Shown piece by piece: positions 1 through 5,253 of a stretch of 5,253 nt of DNA. This DNA comes from Actinomycetota bacterium. Its GTDB lineage: Bacteria > Actinomycetota > Acidimicrobiia > Acidimicrobiales > JAHWLA01. Positions within the stretch are counted from its first letter, which is position 1. Each line of letters opens with the position of its first letter. Location of the stretch: positions 1 through 5,253 of the forward strand of contig JAHWLA010000191.1 in the NCBI GenBank assembly GCA_019347595.1, read 5' to 3'. The translations under genes and the position numbers were made by a program. The notes beneath the pieces were generated by a model. It did not search any database. It saw nothing but the letters and a program-made list of their open reading frames with translations, and was not told the origin of the DNA.

Positions 1-2
1 AC

Positions 3-2432
3 GCCAACGGGTCGAAGAAGTTCCGCGAGGCCATGCTGGCCGACGACTGGGACACGTGCGTCGTCATGGCGCGCGAGCAGATCAAGGAGGGCTCGCACGT
101 CCTCGACCTCTGCGTCGACTACACCGGCGAGGACGGCGTAGCCGACATGAACGAGGTGGCGTCGCGGTTCGCCACCCAGGCCACCGTGCCGTTGATGCTC
201 GACTCCACCGAGCCGCCGGTCATCGAGGCCGGGCTGCAGTGGCTCGGGGGCAAGGCCATCCTCAACTCCGTCAACCTGGAGGACGGCGACGCCGAGGGCA
301 CCCGCCTCGACCGCTTCCTCCGCCTCGCCCGCGAATACGGCGCGGCCGTCGTGTGCACGTGCATCGACGAGCAGGGCCAGGCCCGCACCGCCGAGTGGAA
401 GTTCCGGGCGGCCAAGGCCATCCACGACCTGGCCGTCGAGCGCTACGGCCTCGACCCAGGCGACCTCCTGTTCGACCCGCTCGTCCTGCCCATCAGCACG
501 GGCATGGAGGAGAGCCGCCGCGACGGCATCGAGACCATCGAGGGCATCCGCCGCATCAAGTCCGAGCTGCCCGGCGTGCAGACGATCGTCGGCCTGTCCA
601 ACATCTCCTTCGGCCTGAACGCCCCGGCCCGCCACGCGCTCAACTCCGTTTTCCTGCACGAGTGCCAGGAGGCCGGGCTCGACGCGGCCATCGTGCACGC
701 GGCGCGCATCATGCCGCTCAACAAGATCGACCCTCGCGTAGTGGAGGTATGCCTCGACCTCGTCTACGACCGTCGTCGCCCCGACTACGACCCCCTCCAG
801 GAGCTGATCGCCCTGTTCGAGGGCGTGTCGTCGTCGACCTTGGAAAAGGAGGACCGCTCGGGCTGGCCCGTCGAGCGGCGGCTGTCGCAGCGGATTATCG
901 ACGGCGACCGCGACGGCCTGGAAGCCGACCTCGACGAGGCGCTCGGCTCCGGTATCCCGGCGTTGAGCATCATCAACGACACGTTGCTGGCGGGCATGAA
1001 GGTGGTCGGCGACCTGTTCGGCTCCGGGCAGATGCAGCTCCCGTTCGTGCTCCAGTCGGCCGAGACGATGAAGACGGCGGTCGCCTACCTCGAGCCCCAC
1101 ATGGAGAAGGCCGACCAGGGCGGCAAGGGCCGGGTGGTGCTCGCCACCGTGAAGGGCGACGTGCACGACATCGGGAAGAACCTGGTCGACATCATCTTCA
1201 CCAACAACGGCTACGAGGTGCACAACCTCGGGATCAAGATCCCGCTCACCGAAATGGTCGACAAGGCCGTCGAGGTGGGCGCCGACGCCATCGGCATGAG
1301 CGGCCTGCTGGTGAAAAGCACGTTGATCATGCGCGAGAACCTCGACGAGCTGAACCAGCGGGGCTTGGCCCACATCCCCGTCCTCTTGGGGGGTGCGGCG
1401 CTGACGCGGACCTATGTCGAGCGCGATCTGCGCGAGGTCTACGAGGGCCGCGTGTTCTACGGCAAGGACGCCTTCGAGGGCCTCGCCACCATGGACCGGC
1501 TCATCGAGCTCAAGAAGTCGGGCGAAGACGACCCCGACTTCGGCCGGGCCGCGGGCGGGCGCGACATCCCCCGTCGTGCGCCCAAGGAGGCACCCGATCC
1601 CTCGACCATCCCGGCCCGCTCGCCGAAGGTCGCCACCGACAACCCGCTGTTCGTGCCGCCGTTCACAGGGTCGAAGGTGGTGAAGGGCATCCCCCTCGAC
1701 GACATCGCCGAGTACCTCAACGAGACGGCGCTGTTCCGCCACCAGTGGGGCTTCCGACCGGAGGGGGGCGATAGCGACGCCGAGTTCAAAACCCGGGTTC
1801 GCCCGCTGCTGCGAGAGAAGCTGGCGGCGGCCAAGACCTCGGGTGTCCTCGTGCCCCAGGTCGTCTACGGCTACTTCGCCGCCAATGCCGACGGCAACGA
1901 CCTCGTCATCTGGAAGGACGAAAGCGCCTCGCAGGAGTGGATGCGGTTCACGTTCCCCCGCCAGTTCGACGACCCGTGGCTGTGCATCGCCGACTTCTTC
2001 CGGCCGGTGGGGTCGGAGGTCGACTACGCGGCGTTCCACATCGTGACCATGGGCGACGCCGTGTCGCAGGAGACGGCGCGGTTGTTCAAAGAGGACAAGT
2101 ACCAGGAGTACCTGTTCCTCCACGGGCTGGGCGTGGAGATGGCCGAGGCGCTGGCCGAGTACTGGCACCGGCGCATTCGCGAGGAGTTGGGCTTCGCCGA
2201 CGAGGACGGGCCCACGCTGGCCGGGCTGTTCAAGCAGCAGTACCGGGGCGGGCGGTATTCGTGGGGCTACTCGGCGTGCCCCGACCTGGAGGACAACGCC
2301 AAGGTGGCCGATCTGCTCGACGCCGAGCGCATCGGTGTGACGGTGAGCGAGGGGTTCCAGCTCCACCCCGAGCAGACGACCTCGGCCATCATGTGCCACC
2401 ACCCCCAGGCCAAGTACTTCAACGCCCGCTGA
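3..2432 (+). CDS. metH: Cobalamin-dependent methionine synthase, 5'-truncated by window edge
   Basis: Transfers a methyl group from methyltetrahydrofolate through cobalamin to homocysteine, giving methionine and tetrahydrofolate (cytosolic, EC 2.1.1.13). The reading frame is open to the left edge, and 809 residues are visible, numbered here from base 3. The first residues, ANGSKKF, continue the family's usual ERTN motif, so the ATG at 33 is internal. Modules in order: pterin-binding barrel about 1-255 (DSTE at 67, NSVNLEDG at 88, GLSNISFGL at 197); cobalamin cap domain about 290-370; cobalamin-binding Rossmann domain about 374-505, with DVHDIG at 386-391 whose His388 is the expected lower cobalt ligand, plus GMSG at 431 and GGAA at 463; a linker to about 545; and the AdoMet-binding reactivation domain to the end, with the RxxxGYxxCP signature at 751-760. 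The N-terminal homocysteine/zinc module is off the window. No frameshift or missing key residue is visible. Identification is secure from the motif order. Confidence 0.97.
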   Translation, partial: ANGSKKFREAMLADDWDTCVVMAREQIKEGSHVLDLCVDYTGEDGVADMNEVASRFATQATVPLMLDSTEPPVIEAGLQWLGGKAILNSVNLEDGDAEGTRLDRFLRLAREYGAAVVCTCIDEQGQARTAEWKFRAAKAIHDLAVERYGLDPGDLLFDPLVLPISTGMEESRRDGIETIEGIRRIKSELPGVQTIVGLSNISFGLNAPARHALNSVFLHECQEAGLDAAIVHAARIMPLNKIDPRVVEVCLDLVYDRRRPDYDPLQELIALFEGVSSSTLEKEDRSGWPVERRLSQRIIDGDRDGLEADLDEALGSGIPALSIINDTLLAGMKVVGDLFGSGQMQLPFVLQSAETMKTAVAYLEPHMEKADQGGKGRVVLATVKGDVHDIGKNLVDIIFTNNGYEVHNLGIKIPLTEMVDKAVEVGADAIGMSGLLVKSTLIMRENLDELNQRGLAHIPVLLGGAALTRTYVERDLREVYEGRVFYGKDAFEGLATMDRLIELKKSGEDDPDFGRAAGGRDIPRRAPKEAPDPSTIPARSPKVATDNPLFVPPFTGSKVVKGIPLDDIAEYLNETALFRHQWGFRPEGGDSDAEFKTRVRPLLREKLAAAKTSGVLVPQVVYGYFAANADGNDLVIWKDESASQEWMRFTFPRQFDDPWLCIADFFRPVGSEVDYAAFHIVTMGDAVSQETARLFKEDKYQEYLFLHGLGVEMAEALAEYWHRRIREELGFADEDGPTLAGLFKQQYRGGRYSWGYSACPDLEDNAKVADLLDAERIGVTVSEGFQLHPEQTTSAIMCHHPQAKYFNAR

Positions 2433-2440
2433 CCGCCCCT

Positions 2441-2911
2441 TTAGAGCAGGGTGGCGGGGTGGGGCTGGACCTTGCCGACGCCCAGCAGGTGCACGACGTC
2501 GACGCCGCGAGCCAGGGCGGCGTCGGCGATCAGCCGGCGGTGACAGCGCCACCACAGCGTCTCCGAGCACATCACCGCCGTGGGCGCGGCCGCCGCTGTC
2601 TCCAGCAGCCGGTCGAGCGCGTCGGTGAAAACCGGTGTGTCCATCCAGTCGGCGTAGGCCCGGAAGGCGTCGTTCCGCCATTCCGGGTGGCGCGTCTCCG
2701 CCACCGGCTTGCGTCGCCCGCCCAGCGCCTCGCCCCACCACTCGTAGGCGAGGGGCAGGTCCTCGACCAGGCGCTCCCGGGCCAGATGGGGATGGCGGCG
2801 GCTGCCCGGGAAGCGACGCACGTCGACCAGCCGCGCCACGCCGCCGTCGGCGAGCACGGCGACCAGCTCGTCGGTCGTCCGGTTGCCGTGTCCGACAGTG
2901 AACAGCCGCAT
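2441..2911 (-). CDS. DUF488 family protein
   Basis: A 156-residue cytosolic protein with the layout of the DUF488 family: N-terminal TVGHGNRTTDEL (5-16), a central LVDVRRFPGSRRHP (28-41), a YEWWGEALGG segment (56-65) and a C-terminal cysteine motif CSETLWWRCHRR (115-126). Cys115, Cys123 and His124 are the likely functional residues. The biochemical role of the family is not established, so none is assigned. The ATG at 2911 is chosen because family members begin only a few residues before the T-[IV]-G-H motif. A TTG at 2947 would add 12 residues (VIPYLSGHVSG-like) that do not look like the family. No good Shine-Dalgarno precedes the ATG, but a possible -10 (TACCTT on the minus strand, 2935-2930) would give a very short leader. 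The gene converges on metH with only 8 bp between stop codons, so the two are not in one operon. Confidence 0.9.
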   Translation of the reverse strand: MRLFTVGHGNRTTDELVAVLADGGVARLVDVRRFPGSRRHPHLARERLVEDLPLAYEWWGEALGGRRKPVAETRHPEWRNDAFRAYADWMDTPVFTDALDRLLETAAAAPTAVMCSETLWWRCHRRLIADAALARGVDVVHLLGVGKVQPHPATLL

Positions 2912-3018
2912 ACCGGAAACATGCCCCGAAAGGTAGGGAATGACCAACTAGCGTCGAAGTCCTAGCGGGGGTCCGATCAGCAATCAGTTGTTCGAACGCG
3001 TCCAACAGGAGGACCAGA
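2912..3018. promoter_or_regulatory. Divergent intergenic region
   Basis: This 107-bp space separates the start of the DUF488 gene (minus) from the start of the secreted-protein gene (plus), so it must hold promoters for both unless transcripts enter from elsewhere. Visible elements are a perfect 8-bp palindrome GTTCGAAC (2990-2997), a direct repeat CTAGCG at 2948-2953 and 2962-2967 (14 nt apart), a direct repeat ATCAG at 2976 and 2983, and a minus-strand TACCTT (2935-2930) that could be a -10 box for the DUF488 gene. No convincing -35/-10 pair is seen for the plus-strand gene. That a regulator binds any of these repeats is conjecture. Confidence 0.4.
3007..3013 (+). promoter_or_regulatory. 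Strong Shine-Dalgarno deciding a GTG start
   Basis: AGGAGGA lies 5 nt upstream of the GTG at 3019. This near-perfect ribosome binding site fixes GTG 3019 as the start, in preference to the in-frame ATG at 3031, which would sit 17 nt away. Confidence 0.85.
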
Positions 3019-3540
3019 GTGAACCGACGTATGGTGACGTTGCTGGCGATCGGGGGGGCGGGCGCCATGGCGTTCGCGGTTCCCGGCCTCGCCGGCCCGG
3101 AGTTCACAAACAGGTACGACGACACATCGGCCACACAGACATGCGCGGGCGACGATGTCACGTACGACGGGCCGCTGAAGATGTGGCCGCCCAACCACAA
3201 GATGCAGGACGTCTCCGTGACCGCGGCCGACAACGACAAGTCGGGCACGGTGACGATCACGGTCACACCGTCGGTGACCGATGTGGCCGGTGGCGACGGC
3301 GGCCCGAAGCACGATCCCGACTACACGCCGGAGGAGCCCACCGGCACGGGCAACGGCAGCGCCACCGCCGACTTCCAGCTTCGGTCGGAGCGTTCGGGCA
3401 AGGGAGACGGCCGCACCTACACCATCGACTGGGTCGCCACCTTCGACGACCACGAGTGCACGTCGAAGGACCCCGGGCACTCACCCTTCACCGTCACGGT
3501 TCCCCACGACATGCGAGGCGGCCGAGACTGGCAGAAGTGA
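3019..3540 (+). CDS. Small secreted protein with WPPNHKM motif, single beta-sandwich-like domain
   Basis: A 173-residue protein starting at GTG 3019 behind a strong ribosome binding site. Residues 1 to about 26 form a Sec signal peptide: MNRR, a hydrophobic stretch rich in Ala/Gly/Leu, and likely cleavage near GLAG. The mature part is rich in Thr, Val, Asp and Gly. It carries MWPPNHKM (55-62) followed by alternating hydrophobic strands (VSVTAA, VTITVTPSVTDV), an LRSERSGKGDGRTYTI segment (121-136) and the ending FTVTVPHDMRGG (157-168). From memory, this combination (WPPNHK, then LRxERxGxGxGRxYTI, then TVTVPHD) recurs in secreted bacterial proteins, often as a module at the C-terminus of larger surface proteins; here it stands alone. 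Cys42 and Cys147 could form a disulfide. The Asp-rich loops could bind calcium, which is a guess. The stop overlaps the lipoprotein start by 4 nt (GTGA), which suggests co-expression. Function is unknown. Confidence 0.85.
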   Translation: MNRRMVTLLAIGGAGAMAFAVPGLAGPEFTNRYDDTSATQTCAGDDVTYDGPLKMWPPNHKMQDVSVTAADNDKSGTVTITVTPSVTDVAGGDGGPKHDPDYTPEEPTGTGNGSATADFQLRSERSGKGDGRTYTIDWVATFDDHECTSKDPGHSPFTVTVPHDMRGGRDWQK

Positions 3541-4337
3541 CAGCACGAACGACCAAGGGCCCGGCCTGGCGCCGGGCCCTTGTCGCGCTCGGACTGGTGG
3601 CGGTTTTGGGTCTGACTGCCTGCGCATCGCCGTTCGGCAAGCGGGGCGACGAGCGCGTCGGGGACGACGGCCGGCCGCACCCCGGCTTGGGCGTCACGCC
3701 CGCGCCGCTCCCGCCCGACGAGATCGGCACCACCGCGACGACGACGGCGCCCGGTGGGGCCGGGGCGACGACCACGACCGCGCCGGGGACGCCGACGGCG
3801 AGTACCACCACCACGTCCACGGCGGCCCCGAACCGTCCCACGTCGACGCCGACGACGATCGCCGACACCTACCGCACCGTGGCAACCTCTTCCGACCCGC
3901 GCCGCGACCACGGCGCCGAGGGCCCGGCGTACGCCGACCTGCTGACGCTTCGTGTCGACCGCGGCACACGGACCATGCGCTTCGTGGTCGATGTGGCGGG
4001 CGATCTCCCGGCCTCCTTGGCCACCGGCGAGGTCGAGGGCATCGGCGTCGACCTCTACCGCGGCCTGGGGCTGGAGAGCGCCTACCAGGTGTTCGTCGAC
4101 GGCGGCAGCGACGGGTGGCGGGCCTTCTTCCAGCGGGGGACCGAGTTCGTCGCCTATCCCGGTACGTTCCGGCAGGGCGGTGGACGGTTGGAGCTGGTGG
4201 TCCCGCTCGATGCCTTCACCGACGGCGCGCCGGAGCGGGCGTCGGCCTTCGCCGACTGGTCGCGTCGCACGGACGCCGGCACCCGGAACTCGGAGGATCT
4301 GCTCCCCGAGCTGGGGAGCGTGGCCATCGGGCCCTAG
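3537..4337 (+). CDS. Putative lipoprotein with Thr/Pro-rich linker and uncharacterised C-terminal domain
   Basis: A 266-residue protein read from GTG 3537, which overlaps the previous stop as GTGA. No clear ribosome binding site is seen, so translation is probably coupled. The N-terminus is a lipoprotein signal: basic residues R4, K7, R12 and R13, a hydrophobic run 14-25, and the lipobox LTAC with Cys29 as lipidation site. Residues 30-63 are polar and Pro-rich. Residues 64-110 are a low-complexity Thr/Ala/Pro linker that would span the cell wall. The C-terminal domain, about 120-266, has DHGAEGPAYADL (124-135), strand-like LTLRV and MRFVVDV, GIGVDLYRGLG (168-178), VFVDGGSDGWRAFF (185-198) and SAFADWSRR (236-244). 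The pattern suggests an extracellular beta-sandwich (DOMON/carbohydrate-binding-like). I do not recognise a named family, and that fold is inference. The next in-frame GTG (about 3597) would leave no basic n-region, so 3537 is preferred. The stop shares CTAG with the convergent CHRD gene. Confidence 0.82.
   Translation: MTARTTKGPAWRRALVALGLVAVLGLTACASPFGKRGDERVGDDGRPHPGLGVTPAPLPPDEIGTTATTTAPGGAGATTTTAPGTPTASTTTTSTAAPNRPTSTPTTIADTYRTVATSSDPRRDHGAEGPAYADLLTLRVDRGTRTMRFVVDVAGDLPASLATGEVEGIGVDLYRGLGLESAYQVFVDGGSDGWRAFFQRGTEFVAYPGTFRQGGGRLELVVPLDAFTDGAPERASAFADWSRRTDAGTRNSEDLLPELGSVAIGP
3555..3581 (+). terminator. Perfect 11-bp GC-rich hairpin; possible terminator or attenuator
   Basis: Arms AAGGGCCCGGC (3555-3565) and GCCGGGCCCTT (3571-3581) are exact reverse complements around a 5-nt loop CTGGC. 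It begins 14 nt after the stop of the secreted-protein gene, the usual place for an intrinsic terminator. It also covers codons 7-15 of the lipoprotein gene exactly. There is no real U-tract (only TT then GTCG), although terminators of high-GC actinomycetes often lack one. It may reduce transcription or translation of the lipoprotein relative to the upstream gene, or may be coincidental coding sequence. Confidence 0.45.
3726..3866 (+). repeat. Low-complexity Thr/Ala/Pro-coding tract
   Basis: About 47 codons dominated by ACG/ACC (Thr), with GCx and CCx, encode the lipoprotein linker (residues 64-110). The tract has several runs of three or four consecutive Thr codons but no exact tandem unit. 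Such a tract could vary in length between strains. Confidence 0.6.
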
Positions 4338-4789
4338 CGGGATGCGCCCGCCAACTGGCCGCGCACGGCGCCCGCCGGGAAGTCGGCGTTGTGCACGTTG
4401 ACGTAGTACGCCGACGGGTCGGCGGCCACGGCGGCTGCGGCGGCGGCGTTCACCACGCAGCCCGACGACGAGCCGTTGGTCGGGGCTTGGAGGCCCTGCA
4501 CCACCCCGCCCGAACTGTTGCGGTCGGCTTGGTGGATGTGGGCGGCGGTGGCGGGCGCGATGTTGCGGACCGTCAGTTCGTAACAGATCTCGCCGGTGGC
4601 GGTATCGATCGTGACACGGGCGAAGCCGCTGCCGTCCTGATCGCCTCGCATCGGCCGCTCCCGCTGCCCGTTCAGTCCGGCCTGCAACTGCGCGACCGAC
4701 TGGTCTCCGGCCACGGGGGCAGGCCCGACGAACAATGCAGCGACGGCCACGCCGACCGCCACCGCCCCGGGAACTCGATATGCGCGCAT
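4334..4789 (-). CDS. Secreted CHRD-domain protein
   Basis: A 151-residue exported protein. Residues 1 to about 28 form a Sec signal peptide (R2 and R5, then a hydrophobic Ala/Val run and AGDQ). Nearly all of the mature part is one CHRD domain: LQAGLNGQRE (35-44), GDQDGSGFARVTID (49-62), ICYELTVRNI (68-77), AHIHQADRN (83-91) and YYVNVHNADFPAGAVRGQL (128-146). CHRD domains were named from chordin; bacterial copies are secreted and their role is not established. The spaced His and Asp residues are features of the family. Cys69 and Cys111 could pair in a disulfide. The ATG at 4789 lies 16 nt after the stop of the upstream membrane-protein gene. AGGAG (4807-4803) overlaps that stop but is 13 nt from the ATG, longer than ideal. 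A TACCTT located 7 nt before the ATG could instead drive a leaderless transcript. The stop overlaps the convergent lipoprotein stop within CTAG. Confidence 0.93.
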   Translation of the reverse strand: MRAYRVPGAVAVGVAVAALFVGPAPVAGDQSVAQLQAGLNGQRERPMRGDQDGSGFARVTIDTATGEICYELTVRNIAPATAAHIHQADRNSSGGVVQGLQAPTNGSSSGCVVNAAAAAAVAADPSAYYVNVHNADFPAGAVRGQLAGASR

Positions 4790-4808
4790 GCCGCGAAAGG
4801 TACTCCTA
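4790..4808 (-). promoter_or_regulatory. Start region of CHRD gene: SD overlapping upstream stop, and possible leaderless -10
   Basis: On the minus strand the upstream TAG stop (4808-4806) is embedded in TAGGAG, so AGGAG (4807-4803) can act as a Shine-Dalgarno coupling the CHRD gene to the membrane-protein gene. Immediately after it, TACCTT (4802-4797) has the TAnnnT form of a -10 box and is followed by 7 nt and then ATG, the geometry of a leaderless promoter in actinobacteria. The two readings compete, and the sequence alone does not decide. Confidence 0.4.
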
Positions 4809-5253
4809 ACCGGCGAGGAGCGCCCGCGCCACCAGGTCGGTGCCGAAGGCGGTGAGGATGGCGAGGTAGAGCAGGCCCGTGGCCGCCATGACCGCCGAGT
4901 AGGCCCGCTCCTTCAGCGCCGCAGTCGTCACGAACGTGAGGATGAGCGTGGTGACGGCGCACGCCGCCCAGAACCAGCCCAGCAGCCCGTTGTAGCTGTC
5001 GTCGATGTCGCCCGAGAGGACCGACAGCATCCCCGTTGGCCACAGGAGGGCGGCCACCTCGAACGGCCAGATCCACGCCAGCCACCGGTTGAGCTCGGTG
5101 AGCGGGCCGCGGCCGAGGCCGGCCTCGACGTGGTGCCCGTGCCCGAGGAGCATGGCGTCGGTCACGCAGCCGAGGAAGGCGGCGCCGACGACGGTGCGGA
5201 CGACGGCCAAGGCGTCCGGCCCGCCCGCCGCCACGCCCGCCGCCACCAGCCCC
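4806..5253 (-). CDS. Polytopic membrane protein of unknown function, 5'-truncated by window edge
   Basis: The frame is open to the right edge. A GTG at 5246 is in frame, but the codons before it are also open, so the true start is probably outside the window. Counting from that GTG, 146 residues are visible, with four likely membrane helices at about 13-34, 55-78, 87-109 and 116-138. Between helices 1 and 2 is a polar loop with a TDAMLLGHGHH segment (29-39) followed by GLGRGPLTELNRW (43-55). I have an impression that TDAMLLGH...GLGRGPL-type loops recur in unnamed actinobacterial membrane proteins, but I cannot attach a function. His36, His38 and His39 at the membrane boundary could bind metal or haem, which is speculation. 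The loop between helices 2 and 3 is acidic (SGDIDDSYNG, 78-87). The gene is followed after 16 nt by the CHRD gene on the same strand, so the two are probably one operon, which suggests an envelope role. Confidence 0.8.
   Translation of the reverse strand, partial: GLVAAGVAAGGPDALAVVRTVVGAAFLGCVTDAMLLGHGHHVEAGLGRGPLTELNRWLAWIWPFEVAALLWPTGMLSVLSGDIDDSYNGLLGWFWAACAVTTLILTFVTTAALKERAYSAVMAATGLLYLAILTAFGTDLVARALLAG

Noticed and set aside
33..35. ATG as the start of metH
   Set aside because: The frame is open to base 3 and the preceding residues (ANGSKKFREA) fit the conserved pterin-domain beginning, so this Met is internal.
56..1774. 572-residue plus-strand open frame inside metH
   Set aside because: It is very Arg/Pro/Gly/His-rich with no domain pattern, typical of a shifted frame over a high-GC gene; the metH frame carries all the conserved motifs.
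2940..2968. Sigma-70-like promoter for the secreted-protein gene (ATGACC, 17 nt, TAGCGG)
   Set aside because: The spacing is right, but the -10 matches only TA of TATAAT, which is too weak to report as a promoter.
2988..3536. N-terminal extension of the lipoprotein frame back to 2988
   Set aside because: That segment overlaps the secreted-protein gene out of frame and is Arg/His-rich. The lipoprotein signal begins properly at GTG 3537.
3417..3911. 164-residue minus-strand open frame over the Thr/Pro linker
   Set aside because: It is the complement of ACG/ACC-rich codons giving Arg/Gly/Val runs, with no motif and no ribosome binding site.
4337..4351. Small stem GCGGG-ATGCG-CCCGC after the lipoprotein stop
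   Set aside because: A 5-bp stem with no U-tract inside the CHRD coding end is expected by chance in such GC-rich DNA.
3281..4855. 524-residue plus-strand open frame crossing four genes
   Set aside because: It runs through the secreted protein, lipoprotein and antisense CHRD genes, is Arg/Gly/Ala-rich, and lacks a start with a ribosome binding site. It is a shadow of the real frames.
4672..5085. 137-residue minus-strand open frame over the membrane-protein/CHRD junction
   Set aside because: It overlaps two better supported genes in another frame and shows no membrane or domain pattern.

Overview
The window reads as a chromosomal segment of a high-GC actinomycete. The base composition is strongly G+C biased, with G/C at most third codon positions, GTG starts, and tightly packed genes. 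A soil or freshwater lineage such as Acidimicrobiia would fit, but that is an impression from protein style and not a demonstrated placement. No tRNA, rRNA, CRISPR array, insertion sequence or prophage gene is visible.

Left part (3-2432, + strand): the 3' two thirds of metH, cobalamin-dependent methionine synthase. The pterin-binding, cobalamin-binding and reactivation modules are present; the N-terminal homocysteine-binding module lies off the left edge. Eight bases further on, and convergent with it, is a small DUF488-family gene (2441-2911, - strand).

Middle (2912-4337): a 107-bp divergent intergenic region, then two + strand genes for exported proteins that overlap by 4 nt (GTGA). The first is a small secreted beta-rich protein with a WPPNHKM motif. 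The second is a lipoprotein with a long Thr/Pro-rich linker and a C-terminal domain I cannot name. A perfect 11-bp inverted repeat sits just inside the start of the lipoprotein gene and may attenuate it.

Right part (4334-5253, - strand): a probable two-gene operon of a polytopic membrane protein, cut by the right edge, followed by a secreted CHRD-domain protein. The CHRD gene converges on the lipoprotein gene and the two stop codons share one CTAG.

The right half is therefore a cluster of cell-envelope genes (secreted, lipoprotein, secreted, membrane) of unknown joint function beside a housekeeping gene. I see no convincing new multi-gene system. The items most worth following up are the hairpin in the lipoprotein start region, a 16-nt near-identical element at the 5' ends of the DUF488 and CHRD genes, and the uncharacterised exported protein pair.
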